A stretch of DNA of 64,000 bases from DASPTH01 sp035623515 (GCA_035623515.1 DASPTH010000178.1:4916-68915); one strand, 5' to 3'. Counted from the first letter of the stretch, positions 1-8,797 are shown. Notes: a model not told the origin generated them from the letters alone. Numbers and translations: made by a program.

Positions 1-2
1 CG

Positions 3-809
3 TTCGCGGTGGTGGGCGACGGCTTCGCGCGCCCGCTGCTGGCCGCGCTCGACGCCGAGCCCGGTCGGTGGGACCTGAGCAGCCTGCGCGCGGTCACGTC
101 CTCGGGCGCTCGGTTCAGCGCCGACGTCAGGCGCGGACTCCGCGCCCACCTCGGCGCGGGCGCGGTCGTGGACGCCTCCGACACGCGGGACGCTTCCGAC
201 GAGGCGGACGCGCCGGACGCGCCGGGCTCCTCCGACGCGCCGCCGCCGATGCGCCGACGTGTGAGCGAACGCATCCGCGTGGTCGACGAGCTCACGGGTC
301 GCGACGTCCGGCCGGGCAGCGGCGACGTCGGGCTCGTGGCCCTGGGCGGTCACCTGCCGATGGGTTACCACAAGGACCCCGAGCGGACACGAGCCACGTT
401 CAAGCTCCTCGACGGTGAGCGCTACTCGTTCCCCGGCGACTACGCGATGGTCGACGAGGACGGGACGGTGCGACCGGTCGGGAGCCGCCCGCCCATCGCC
501 ACCGGCGGCGAGACCGTGGACCCCGGAGCGATCGAGCGGGCACTGAAGCAGCACCCGAGCGTGGCCGACTGCGCGGTCGTCGGCGTTCCCTCGGCCGGCC
601 GCGGCGAGCAGGTCGTCGCGCTCGTCGAGGTCACCGACGGGCACTACATCGACGAGGTCGAGCTGTCGATGTGGAGTCGCCGCAAGCTCGCCGCCCACGA
701 GACGCCGCGGCGGTTCCTCTTCGTCGAGACCATCGACCGGTCGCCCTCGGGATCGGCGCCCTACGCGACCCTCCGCGCGCTGGCCATCGAGCGGTTGCGC
801 GACCGGTGA
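3..809 (+). CDS. Acyl-CoA synthetase-like (FadD family) C-terminal part, 5' truncated, probably degenerate
   Basis: The reading frame is already open at the window edge, so the N-terminal part of this ANL-superfamily adenylate-forming protein lies outside. Family members activate carboxylates to acyl-AMP and then acyl-CoA. Visible landmarks are the GDYAMVDEDG segment (the usual TGD...DxxG region), the TGGE(T)V hinge region and a typical C-terminal subdomain (IERALKQHPSVADCAVVG). Two hallmark sites are altered. The hinge GR(G/D) motif reads VGSRPPIATGG, and the catalytic A10 lysine (usually PxGK) is serine in SPSGSAPY. There is also an Asp/Ala-rich insertion (about residues 57-78 of the fragment). 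Family assignment is firm; loss of adenylation or thioesterification activity is inferred from the missing lysine. Confidence 0.8.
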   Translation, partial: FAVVGDGFARPLLAALDAEPGRWDLSSLRAVTSSGARFSADVRRGLRAHLGAGAVVDASDTRDASDEADAPDAPGSSDAPPPMRRRVSERIRVVDELTGRDVRPGSGDVGLVALGGHLPMGYHKDPERTRATFKLLDGERYSFPGDYAMVDEDGTVRPVGSRPPIATGGETVDPGAIERALKQHPSVADCAVVGVPSAGRGEQVVALVEVTDGHYIDEVELSMWSRRKLAAHETPRRFLFVETIDRSPSGSAPYATLRALAIERLRDR

Positions 810-815
810 AGCCTG

Positions 816-2381
816 CTACGCGCCGCGAGCGAGTGGCGTCTCGTTGAGGCGTACGGCGGTCGGCACCGCGCCACCCGCCACCCGTGCGGAGGCGAGCACC
901 CGGTCGCGCCCGGCGCGTTTGGCCTCGTAGAGCGCAGCATCGGCCGCCGCGACGAGGCGGTCGCCGTCGAGCGCGTTGTCGGGGACCGTGGCGAGCCCCG
1001 CGCTCACCGACACGGGCACGAAGTTCGCCCGGCGGATGATCTCGGCGCGCACGCGCTCCGCGACCCCAACCGCGTCCTTGCTGCTGCAGCCCGGGAGCAA
1101 CAGCATGAACTCGTCGCCTCCGTAGCGGGCGGCGACGTCGTAGCTCTTCGTCGTGGTGACCATCGCCTGGGCGACCTCGTGCAGCACGGCGTCCCCGGTC
1201 ATGTGACCGTAGGTGTCGTTGATCTGCTTGAAGTGATCGACGTCGAACACGATGAGGCTGAGCGGGGCGCCGAGCCGTTGTGCGCGCGCCGACTCCCGCG
1301 CGAGCGACTCGTCGAACAACCGACGGTTCGCAATACCGGTGAGGGAGTCGCGGGTCGCGAGTCGCTCGACCTCGTCGAGCAGCGCCGCGTTGTGCAGCGC
1401 CGACGCGGTGTGCATCGCCGCCTGTGACAATCCCTGGACGGTGAGGACGGGGATACGGTCGTCGTCGTACCCTCCCCACTCGGCAGCGACGAGCCCGAAG
1501 TACTCGTCGTCGGCGACGACGGGCACGATCACGACGTTTCGCGCATCAGGGAGCAGGAGGTCGAGGAGGCCGTTCTCGTCGAGGCTGCGCACGAGCTGGG
1601 GCGACGCGTACGCCGACGACTCCAGCTCCGGGAGATCGCGCGCCCCCGCCTCGACGACCGACTCGACCAGGCCGTCGTAACAGACGCCACGCCAGCCGTC
1701 GCCACGACGCGTGAGCACAACGGCGCGGGCGAAGCCGAGCCGCCGGCACGCGTGACGGATGAGCGCGCTCATTCCCTCGTCGGCGCGGTGCGCGTGCTGC
1801 AGCTCGGTACCGAGCTCGACCAGCGATTCGAGTTGCGCCCGGCTGTGGCGGAGCGAGCGTTCGTTGACCGCGGAGAAGGCGGCGGCCCCGATGGCGAACA
1901 CGAGGAACGTCGCTGCGCTCACGAGCGCGAAGCGGTCGCCGACCGTGGGCTTGGTCCCGAACACGTCGGCGTCGGCGGCCGCGTAGGCGAGCATGAGGAG
2001 CAACGCGCACCAGAGCGCGAACTTCAGACCAGTTCGGTACGAGACCAGCAGCGTGGCCGCGGCCACCTCGAGGAACACGAGGAAGACCAACGGACTCATG
2101 TAGCCGCCCGTGCGCGCCACCGCGATCGCGAGCACCACGCCGTCGACCAGTACCGACGACCAGACGAGCGTCGGGTCGAGTCGCGGCGCGTGCCGACGCA
2201 CGAGCTCCACCGCGCCGATGACCGTCGCGTACGCGAACGCAAGCGGCAACAACACGATGTGGAAGTCCCCGGTGATCGCCGGGACCGTGCACAGCGCGAT
2301 CGCGACGAACACCCTGACCAGCTGGAGTACGAGGAACCGGTCGGTGACGGGTCCCACCTCGCGGGGGTAGTGGACGGTCAC
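816..2381 (-). CDS. Membrane-anchored GAF-GGDEF diguanylate cyclase
   Basis: This 521-residue protein should make cyclic di-GMP from two GTP. About five or six hydrophobic segments fill residues 15-175. A GAF-like sensor region spans about 185-335, and a C-terminal GGDEF domain spans 340-505 with an intact GGDEF active site at 421-425 (ARYGGDEFMLLLPG) and the upstream DVDHFKQIND metal/nucleotide motif. The product-inhibition I-site, normally RxxD five residues before GGDEF, reads KSYD here (412-415), so feedback inhibition may be weakened. The GTG start overlaps the stop of the upstream membrane-protein gene by 4 nt (GTGA), so the two are probably translationally coupled. The input signal is unknown. 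Confidence 0.93.
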   Translation of the reverse strand: MTVHYPREVGPVTDRFLVLQLVRVFVAIALCTVPAITGDFHIVLLPLAFAYATVIGAVELVRRHAPRLDPTLVWSSVLVDGVVLAIAVARTGGYMSPLVFLVFLEVAAATLLVSYRTGLKFALWCALLLMLAYAAADADVFGTKPTVGDRFALVSAATFLVFAIGAAAFSAVNERSLRHSRAQLESLVELGTELQHAHRADEGMSALIRHACRRLGFARAVVLTRRGDGWRGVCYDGLVESVVEAGARDLPELESSAYASPQLVRSLDENGLLDLLLPDARNVVIVPVVADDEYFGLVAAEWGGYDDDRIPVLTVQGLSQAAMHTASALHNAALLDEVERLATRDSLTGIANRRLFDESLARESARAQRLGAPLSLIVFDVDHFKQINDTYGHMTGDAVLHEVAQAMVTTTKSYDVAARYGGDEFMLLLPGCSSKDAVGVAERVRAEIIRRANFVPVSVSAGLATVPDNALDGDRLVAAADAALYEAKRAGRDRVLASARVAGGAVPTAVRLNETPLARGA

Positions 2382-3160
2382 CGGAACCGCTCGGCGCCTT
2401 CGGCGTCGCGCGCCATCGCGAGACCCGGGTCGCGACGATCCACCAGTTGCTGCGCAACGACGAACAGGAGCACGGCGAACGCGAGGATCGCAACGACCGC
2501 ACCCGGGTGCGTGGTATCGGGCGACAATCCGCTCGCGTCGGGGAGCGGGCCGGCGGATACGAGGTCCGGCAGGGCGGACCGCGTCGGCGACCCGTACGCG
2601 AGCGCGGAGCCGGCCACGCGGGGTGAGGAGAGCACGGCGTCGCCGCCTCCCGTCGTGGCGGCGTGACCGGCGCCGGCGTCGGGCCCCGGGTTCAGGGCGG
2701 CGGCCGACGACCCGGCGGCAGCGGGCTCCGCCCCGTTGGGCGGGGTGGGGGCGGTGGAGGCGGCAGCCGCCTCCAGTCCCGCTGCGCGCGCAGTGGTCGC
2801 CGGCTCGCCGCCGACTGTGGCCCCTGCGCCGGGCGCGCCGCCCGGCGTCCTCGTCGCATCTGCCGCGTCGACCTCGGTGGCGGGCGGTGCGTCCCCGGGG
2901 GGCATGCCGGCCTCGGCCGAAGCGTCGTGGTCGGGGGCCTGCTTCTCGGTCTGGCCGGTCGGTGCCGCCGCGGCCGACACCAGCAGCGCCGGGTGGCCGG
3001 CGGAGTCGTGCCCGAACTCGGGGTGGCGGTCGCCGTCGGCGTGCGCGGAGGACGCCGTGAAGATCACGAGGCCGGCGGTGCCGATCGCCGCGAGGACGAG
3101 CGGCACCACCACCGGCACTGGTGCCGGCACTGTGACCGCCGTCGCACGACGTCCTAGCAT
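2378..3160 (-). CDS. Ala/Pro-rich membrane protein of unknown function, partner of the diguanylate cyclase
   Basis: I do not recognise the family. The 260-residue product starts at an ATG preceded by a strong GGAGGAGG Shine-Dalgarno eight bases upstream; a longer open frame upstream of it has no such signal. A basic N-terminus (MLGRRATAV) leads into a hydrophobic signal or anchor segment at about 12-33, ending near SSAHA. A long low-complexity Ala/Gly/Pro/Thr stretch follows, then a second membrane helix near the C-terminus (VVAILAFAVLLFVVAQQL) and a short basic tail. The layout suggests an extracytoplasmic flexible segment tethered by the C-terminal helix. The 4-nt overlap with the GGDEF gene suggests a joint role, perhaps sensing or surface attachment, but the sequence does not show which. 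Confidence 0.75.
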   Translation of the reverse strand: MLGRRATAVTVPAPVPVVVPLVLAAIGTAGLVIFTASSAHADGDRHPEFGHDSAGHPALLVSAAAAPTGQTEKQAPDHDASAEAGMPPGDAPPATEVDAADATRTPGGAPGAGATVGGEPATTARAAGLEAAAASTAPTPPNGAEPAAAGSSAAALNPGPDAGAGHAATTGGGDAVLSSPRVAGSALAYGSPTRSALPDLVSAGPLPDASGLSPDTTHPGAVVAILAFAVLLFVVAQQLVDRRDPGLAMARDAEGAERFR

Positions 3161-3313
3161 TGGGTCCTCCTCCTGCCTCAGAAGACCCCGAGCAGCCCGT
3201 GGAGGGCGTTCACTCAGAGCGAGAACACGACTACTCATAGTGAAATCTGTCACAGGGTATCCGGTGGGTCAAGCAAAGCAGGGCAAAGGTTGGGCAAAGC
3301 CACGGGTGGGTCG

Positions 3314-5080
3314 GTGATCTTCGAGCAGTACTACCTGGAGTGCCTGTCGCACGCCTCCTACCTGGTCGGCGACGAGTCGACCGGCCGTGCGGTCGTCGTC
3401 GATCCGCAGCGCGACGTCGACGGCTACGTCGCCGACGCCGACGCCGCCGGCCTCACCATCGAGCGGGTCATCGAGACCCACCTCCACGCCGACTTCCTGA
3501 GCGGGCACCTCGAGCTCGCCGCCCGCACCGGGGCCACGATCTCGTTCGGCGACGCGGCCAGGGTCGACTTCCGGATCGAGCCGCTCCACGACGGCCAGCG
3601 GCTCGTGCTCGGCGACGTGGTGCTGGAGGTCCTCGCTACGCCGGGTCACACCCCCGAGTCGATCTGCATCGTCGTGTACGAGCACGCCGACGATCCCGAG
3701 CCCTTCGGCGTGCTCACCGGCGACACGCTCTTCGTCGGCGACGTCGGCCGACCCGACCTGCTCGCCTCGTCGGGCAGCGGTCTCACGGCCGACGTGCTGG
3801 GGCGCCGGCTCTACCACTCGCTCCACGATCGGCTGTTGCGCCTCCCCGACTCCACGCGCGTCTTCCCGGCGCACGGAGCGGGGTCGTCGTGCGGGAAGCA
3901 GCTGTCGAGCGAGCGGAGCTCCACGCTCGGGGAGCAGCGCGCGTTCAACTACGCGCTCGCCCCGATGACCGAGGACGAGTTCGTCGCCGTCGTCACCGAG
4001 GGCCAACCGACCCGGCCGCACTACTTCGAGTTCGACGCCTCGCGCAACCGCCAACTGCGGCCGCTCCTCGACGAGGAGGCACCGCCGGAAGAGCTGTCGC
4101 TCGACGATGTCCTCGCGCGGCGTGACGCGGGTGCCGCGCTGCTCGACGCGCGCGAGCCCGTCGACTTCGGTGCCGGGCACCTCCGCGGCGCGATCGACGT
4201 GGGGCTCCAGGGCCGCTTCGCCGAGTGGGCGGGCGACGTCCTCGATCCCGGCCGCGACATCGTGCTGGTGGGCGACCCGGCCACGGCGCTCGAGACCAAG
4301 GTGCGCCTCGCGCGCATCGGCTTCGACCGTGTGGTCGGGCAGCTGCGCGGCGCGAGCGACGTGCTCGCGCACCGTCCCGATCTCGTCGAGCGCAGCTCGC
4401 GCGTCACGATCGAGCAGCTCGCCGAGCTCCGCGGTCTCGAACCCGACCTGCAGGTCGTCGACATCCGCAACCCAGGTGAGACCTCGACCGGCGTCCTGCC
4501 CGGCGCGCACCCGATACCGCTCCCGAACCTCGTCGATGCTCTCGGCGGGCTCGACCGCACCGCACCCACCGTCGTCTACTGCGCGAGCGGCTACCGCAGC
4601 GCGGTCGCGGCGAGCGTGCTCGAGGCTTCGGGGTTCACCGACGTCTCCGACCTCGTCGGGGGGTACGGTGCCTGGTCGGGCGCGGGTCTTCCCACGTCGG
4701 CGCCGACCGAATCACCGAGCGAGGGTGCGGCGACCATGACCGTCGAAGTGCCGGAAGTGGATCCCGTGGCCGGTGCCGCGCTCGTCGACGCCGGTGCGCA
4801 GTTGCTCGACGTGCGCGAACTCGACGAGTGGGCCGCCGGCCACGCGCCGACGGCGTCGCACATGCCGATGCGCGAGATCCCGGCCCGCGTCGAGGAATTG
4901 CCGCGCCCGCCGCAGCGCATCGTCGCCATCTGCCGCTCGGGAGGACGGTCCCGTGCCGTCGCCGAAGCCCTGCTCGGCGCGGGCTTCGACGTTGTCAACG
5001 TCGAGGGCGGCATGCGCGCGTGGCAGGCCGCCGGACTGCCGATCCAGACCGACGACGGCGCGCCCGGCAGGATCGCCTGA
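3314..5080 (+). CDS. Metallo-beta-lactamase fold / triple rhodanese protein (persulfide dioxygenase-like)
   Basis: The N-terminal 230 residues are an ETHE1-type metallo-hydrolase domain: QYYLECLSHASYLVGD, the THLHADFLSGH metal motif near residues 55-64, TPGHTPES, TGDTLFVGDVGRPDL and PAHGAGSSCG. ETHE1 relatives oxidise glutathione or bacillithiol persulfide using non-haem iron. Three rhodanese domains follow. The first (about 262-345) has no catalytic Cys, with VLVGDP at that site. The second and third carry CASGYRS (Cys near 423) and CRSGGRS (Cys near 540). I chose GTG 3314, because family members begin at (M)IFxQYYLECLSH; a TTG at 3290 would add eight unusual residues. A sulfane-sulfur transfer and oxidation role is inferred from the family. 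A large hairpin follows the stop. Confidence 0.9.
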   Translation: MIFEQYYLECLSHASYLVGDESTGRAVVVDPQRDVDGYVADADAAGLTIERVIETHLHADFLSGHLELAARTGATISFGDAARVDFRIEPLHDGQRLVLGDVVLEVLATPGHTPESICIVVYEHADDPEPFGVLTGDTLFVGDVGRPDLLASSGSGLTADVLGRRLYHSLHDRLLRLPDSTRVFPAHGAGSSCGKQLSSERSSTLGEQRAFNYALAPMTEDEFVAVVTEGQPTRPHYFEFDASRNRQLRPLLDEEAPPEELSLDDVLARRDAGAALLDAREPVDFGAGHLRGAIDVGLQGRFAEWAGDVLDPGRDIVLVGDPATALETKVRLARIGFDRVVGQLRGASDVLAHRPDLVERSSRVTIEQLAELRGLEPDLQVVDIRNPGETSTGVLPGAHPIPLPNLVDALGGLDRTAPTVVYCASGYRSAVAASVLEASGFTDVSDLVGGYGAWSGAGLPTSAPTESPSEGAATMTVEVPEVDPVAGAALVDAGAQLLDVRELDEWAAGHAPTASHMPMREIPARVEELPRPPQRIVAICRSGGRSRAVAEALLGAGFDVVNVEGGMRAWQAAGLPIQTDDGAPGRIA

Positions 5081-5093
5081 CCCCGAACCCGGG

Positions 5094-5144
5094 CGAAGTT
5101 GCGTCGGGTACCGACGCTCTACGTCGGTTGGCGACGCAAGTTCG
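5094..5144 (+). terminator. Long nested hairpin, likely terminator
   Basis: An outer stem (5094-5106 with 5132-5144, 12 of 13 positions paired) encloses a 3x3 internal loop and an inner perfect 7-bp stem (5110-5116 with 5122-5128) with a 5-nt loop. It starts 14 nt after the stop at 5080 and ends 24 nt before the next start. There is no U-tract, as is common for actinobacterial hairpins, so termination is inferred from position and stability. Confidence 0.55.
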
Positions 5145-5159
5145 GTGGTGAGGGGTCGA

Positions 5160-5165
5160 TACCCT
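5160..5165 (+). promoter_or_regulatory. Possible leaderless -10 element for glpD
   Basis: TACCCT fits the actinobacterial TANNNT -10 pattern. It ends six bases before the second of two consecutive GTG codons (5172), the spacing expected when transcription starts at the start codon. No convincing -35 was seen, and the site is weak on its own. Confidence 0.3.
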
Positions 5166-5168
5166 GAC

Positions 5169-6770
5169 GTGGTGGCGAATGCCGGCCGTGCGCGCTTCGA
5201 GCGCGGTGACGCGTTGCGCAGGTTGGGCACCACGACGTTCGACGTGCTCGTGGTGGGCGGTGGCATCACCGGAGCCGGCGTCGCGCTCGACGCGGCGAGC
5301 CGCGGGCTCACGACCGCGCTGGTGGAACGCCACGACTTCGCGTCCGGCACGAGCTCACGGAGCTCGAAGCTCGTGCACGGCGGCTTGCGGTACCTCGACC
5401 AGCACGAGTTCCGTCTGGTCTACGAGGGCCTGGCCGAGCGTCAGCGCGTGCTCGAGAACGCGCCGCATCTCGTGCGCGTGCTGCCGTTCCTGGTGCCCGT
5501 CCTCACCACCGGCGGCCGCGTGGATCGGCGATTGGCGCCGGTGCTCGGCAGCGCGCTCTGGATGTACGACCTCACGGGTGGCCTTCGCATCGGCAAGATC
5601 CATCGCAAGGTCACGGTCGACGACGCGCTCGCGCAGTTCCCCACCCTCGACCGGGACCGGCTGGCGGGCGCGTACGTGTACTACGACGCGCAGGCCGACG
5701 ACGCGCGCCTGACCCTCACGATCGCGCGCACCGCGGTCGAGTACGGCGCCGTCGCGTCCAACTACACCGACGTCGTCGGGTTCGAGCGCGACGGGACCCG
5801 GCTCGCGGGTGCTCGCGTCCGCGCCGACGGACGCGAGCTCACCGTCGGAGCGCGGGTGGTCGTCAACGCGACCGGCGTCTGGGCGGACACGGTTCGGGCG
5901 CTCGACGAGGGCTCGCGCCCGGCGTCGATCCGTCCGGCGAAGGGCGTGCACGTCACGGTGCCCTGGCAGCTCGTGCGCAACGACATCGCCGCCATCGTCC
6001 CGTCGGCACACGACGACCGCCCCGTGTTCGTGATCCCCTGGGACGGCCGCACCTACGTCGGCACCACCGACACCGACTACGACGGACCGCTCGACGATCC
6101 CCAGTGCACCGCCGCCGACGCCGCGTACCTCCTCGACGCCCTGAACGGCGTCACCGAGGTCGGGGCCAGCCCCGACGACATCGTGGGGTCGTGGGCCGGG
6201 CTCCGGCCGCTGGTCGCCGCCGACTCCGACGCTCGCACGGCCGACCTCTCCCGGCGGCACTCGGTGCACGTGTCGCCGGCCGGGTTGGTGACGGTGACGG
6301 GCGGCAAGCTCACGACGTACCGGCGGATGGCGGCCGACGCCGTCGACGCGGCCGCCGACCTGCTCGGTGACGACGTGCCGCGCTCCCGCACGAAGCGGCT
6401 CCGGCTCTTCGGCAGCGGCGACATCGACTCGGCGGTGGCCGAGCACGATCACCTGCTCGGACGATTCGGCACCGAAGCGGCCGCCGTCCGCGCGCTCGCC
6501 GACACCGACGCGACGCTGAACGAACCGCTGGTGCGCGGGCTACCGTACACGCGCGCCGAGGCCGTCTACGCGGCACGCCACGAGATGGCCGTCACCCTCG
6601 ACGACGTGCTCGCACGACGCACCCGGGCCCGGGTGCTGTCGCGGGACGCGTCGGCGCGAGCGGCGCCCTCGGTCGCGACCCTGCTCGCGCCCGAGCTCGG
6701 GTGGAGCGACGCCGAGCGCGACCGGCAGGTGTGCGCGTACCGCGCGTCCGTCGCCGAAGAGGTCTTGTGA
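5169..6770 (+). CDS. glpD: Glycerol-3-phosphate dehydrogenase (FAD-dependent)
   Basis: GlpD oxidises sn-glycerol-3-phosphate to dihydroxyacetone phosphate at the membrane and passes electrons to quinone. The 533-residue length is normal. The FAD-binding start VVGGGITGAGVALDAASRG is near the N-terminus, followed by SSRSSKLVHGGLRYL, GTTDTDYDGP, SWAGLRPLVA and TGGKLTTYRRMA, all GlpD signatures, plus the C-terminal helical domain. Two adjacent GTG codons (5169, 5172) can start the protein. The frame is open further upstream, but that part overlaps the rhodanese gene and the hairpin and lacks homology. The stop overlaps the next gene by 4 nt, giving a two-gene unit. Confidence 0.95.
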   Translation: MVANAGRARFERGDALRRLGTTTFDVLVVGGGITGAGVALDAASRGLTTALVERHDFASGTSSRSSKLVHGGLRYLDQHEFRLVYEGLAERQRVLENAPHLVRVLPFLVPVLTTGGRVDRRLAPVLGSALWMYDLTGGLRIGKIHRKVTVDDALAQFPTLDRDRLAGAYVYYDAQADDARLTLTIARTAVEYGAVASNYTDVVGFERDGTRLAGARVRADGRELTVGARVVVNATGVWADTVRALDEGSRPASIRPAKGVHVTVPWQLVRNDIAAIVPSAHDDRPVFVIPWDGRTYVGTTDTDYDGPLDDPQCTAADAAYLLDALNGVTEVGASPDDIVGSWAGLRPLVAADSDARTADLSRRHSVHVSPAGLVTVTGGKLTTYRRMAADAVDAAADLLGDDVPRSRTKRLRLFGSGDIDSAVAEHDHLLGRFGTEAAAVRALADTDATLNEPLVRGLPYTRAEAVYAARHEMAVTLDDVLARRTRARVLSRDASARAAPSVATLLAPELGWSDAERDRQVCAYRASVAEEVL

Positions 6771-8347
6771 GGGCGCCGCGCGCGCTGCTGGTCGCTGCGC
6801 TGGTGGCGGCGACGCTCGTGGCCGCAGCCCCGGCACCCGCGGCGACGAAGGCCCCCGCACCCGCGACGACGAGGGCTTCGACACCCGCGGCGAAGCCTGC
6901 GGCCACGAAGGCGCCGGCCTGGCCGCCGCTCCCGCCGTTCGACACCGCCATCGCGTGGTCCGACTGCGGCGACGGCTGGCAGTGCGGGACCCTGAACGTC
7001 CCCGTCGACTGGGCCGACCCGGGGGGCGAGACCCTCGGACTGGCGCTGACCCGCCACCCGGCGACCTCACCCGACCAGCGCATCGGCATCCTCGTGGAGA
7101 ATCCCGGGGGGCCGGGCTTCGGCGGCGTCGCCTTCCTCCAGAACACCTACGGGCGGCTTCCCGACGTCGTGAAGGGACGCTTCGACCTCGTGAGCTGGGA
7201 TCCGCGCGGTACCGGCAACTCGCGTCCCGTCGACTGCGTCGACGATGCGTTCCTCGACCTCGGCGCCAATGTGGCCGCGGTCCCGGACACCGCCGAGACG
7301 CTCGCCGTCGCCCGCCAGTACTCGCGCGCGTTCGCACGCGGTTGCGTCCAGCGCGAAGGCGCGTACGCCGGCGAGGTGGGCACCCGGAACTCGGCGCGCG
7401 ACCTCGAGGCCATCCGCATCGCGCTCGGTGAACCGAGCATCACGTACCTCGGCTACTCATACGGCACCGTGCTCGGCATGGCGTACGCGCAGATGTTCCC
7501 GACCGCGGTCCGCGCCATGGTGCTCGACGGACCACCTGACTACTGGACGTCGGACCTCGACTACGCGCACACGCAGGCCGAGGGGTTCATGAAGGCGCTC
7601 GACGCGTTTCTCACCTGGTGCACCGGAAGCTCGTCGTGCGCGTTGCGCGCCGTCGGAGACCCCCGCGAGCTCTTCCAGCAGTTGCTCGACCGTGCCAACG
7701 CGGGTCCGATCCCGACGCAGTACACCGCGAACGGCCAGACCCGTACCGGCGCGCTCACCGGCACCCTGTTCGAGACGGCCGTGATCTCGACGCTCTACGA
7801 CGAATCGCGCGGCTGGCCGCTGCTCGGCCGCGCGCTCCAATCGGGAGCGCAGGGCGACGCCGGGTTGCTGCTCGCGCTCGCCGACAGCTACATGGGTCGC
7901 AACGTCGACGGCACCTGGACCTCGGTGTTGCAGGCGAATGCCGTCATCGACTGCGTCGACCGCCCCGACCCGAAGCCGCGCAGCGCCGCGCGCGAGCTCG
8001 CCGACGTCGCCCGCTTCCAGTCGGAACTGCCGCCGTGGGGCGGCGCGTGGGCCGTCTCGTCGTGCGCAGGGATGCCGAAGCCGGCAAAGGGCGACAAGCT
8101 CGGCGACGTGCACGTCACCGGCACGCCGCCCGTCCTCGTGGTGGGCACCACCGGCGACCCCGCGACCCCCTACTCGGGCGCGTACGCCGTCGTCTCCCGG
8201 ATCGCAGGGTCGGGACTCCTCACCTTCGAGAGCACGGAGCACACCGCCTATGCCAGCGGGCGCAGCCCCTGCATCGACGACGCGGTCGACGCCTACCTCG
8301 TGGACGGCGTCATGCCGGCGCCCGGCACGAGCTGCCTACGGGGATAA
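6767..8347 (+). CDS. Secreted alpha/beta hydrolase, tripeptidyl aminopeptidase-like
   Basis: A 526-residue exported hydrolase starting at a GTG that overlaps the glpD stop (GTGA). A signal peptide is visible (RAPRALLVAALVAATLVAAAP), followed by an Ala/Pro/Lys/Thr-rich linker up to about residue 50. The hydrolase fold shows NPGGPGFGG (oxyanion region), the nucleophile elbow GYSYGT, the acid in GTTGDPATPY and the catalytic His in STEHTAY within a TAP-like C-terminal domain. Cysteine pairs suit an extracytoplasmic protein. Relatives include Streptomyces tripeptidyl aminopeptidases and mycobacterial peptide hydrolases, which remove N-terminal tripeptides. The exact substrate is unknown. Its 3' end overlaps the convergent gene by 12 bp. 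Confidence 0.9.
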   Translation: MRAPRALLVAALVAATLVAAAPAPAATKAPAPATTRASTPAAKPAATKAPAWPPLPPFDTAIAWSDCGDGWQCGTLNVPVDWADPGGETLGLALTRHPATSPDQRIGILVENPGGPGFGGVAFLQNTYGRLPDVVKGRFDLVSWDPRGTGNSRPVDCVDDAFLDLGANVAAVPDTAETLAVARQYSRAFARGCVQREGAYAGEVGTRNSARDLEAIRIALGEPSITYLGYSYGTVLGMAYAQMFPTAVRAMVLDGPPDYWTSDLDYAHTQAEGFMKALDAFLTWCTGSSSCALRAVGDPRELFQQLLDRANAGPIPTQYTANGQTRTGALTGTLFETAVISTLYDESRGWPLLGRALQSGAQGDAGLLLALADSYMGRNVDGTWTSVLQANAVIDCVDRPDPKPRSAARELADVARFQSELPPWGGAWAVSSCAGMPKPAKGDKLGDVHVTGTPPVLVVGTTGDPATPYSGAYAVVSRIAGSGLLTFESTEHTAYASGRSPCIDDAVDAYLVDGVMPAPGTSCLRG

Positions 8348-8797
8348 CCACTCCGCCCACTCCGGCCCGGGGGTCGCGTCCGGCGTGTGGGTGAACGCGC
8401 CGCGGCCGTCGACGCGGTAGCGACTGCGTCCCACGAGGAGCTCGCCCACGACGCGGCCCCCGTCCCACTCGAGATCGAAGCCGACCGGGAGGCGTTCGCC
8501 GACGGTGGCGGTGCGAGCCTCGTCGCGGTCGGCGAGACGGAGACCGAACGCCTCGAGGCCGAGGGTCCAGTGCTCGCCGGGCACCTCACACAGCACCTCC
8601 GCCCAGAGCCCGTCGCCCCGGACCTCGAGCAGCGTGCCGCGCGGCGGCGCGACGTCGTCGTGGCGGATCGCGACGAACCCGTCGCGGCCGAGGTCGGCGT
8701 ACATCCAGTACCGCGCGCGGTCGTCGGCGACCTCGAGTCGTACAGCTCCGCCGACGCCGTCGGGCTGCTCGAACCTCAGCTCGTAGCGCTCGGGCAT
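8336..8797 (-). CDS. Conserved-looking protein of unknown function, coupled to mdh
   Basis: I do not recognise this 153-residue protein. The start is an ATG sharing one base with the mdh stop (TGATG), which supports translational coupling. The sequence is soluble and rich in Glu, Asp, Arg and Trp, with regularly alternating hydrophobic residues (RYELRFEQPDGVGGAVRLEV, RYWMYADLGRDGFVAIRHDD), which suggests an all-beta or lipocalin-like fold. No membrane segment, Cys motif or catalytic signature is visible. Coupling to malate dehydrogenase does not by itself define its role. Confidence 0.75.
   Translation of the reverse strand: MPERYELRFEQPDGVGGAVRLEVADDRARYWMYADLGRDGFVAIRHDDVAPPRGTLLEVRGDGLWAEVLCEVPGEHWTLGLEAFGLRLADRDEARTATVGERLPVGFDLEWDGGRVVGELLVGRSRYRVDGRGAFTHTPDATPGPEWAEWLSP

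Noticed and set aside
3269..4510. 413-codon minus-strand open frame opposite the rhodanese gene
   Set aside because: Antisense shadow with Arg/Glu-biased composition; the sense protein is clearly real.
5121..5134. 14-mer ACGTCGGTTGGCGA shared with 60172-60185
   Set aside because: In a 64-kb window of skewed composition several shared 14-mers are expected by chance; no further similarity surrounds the two sites.
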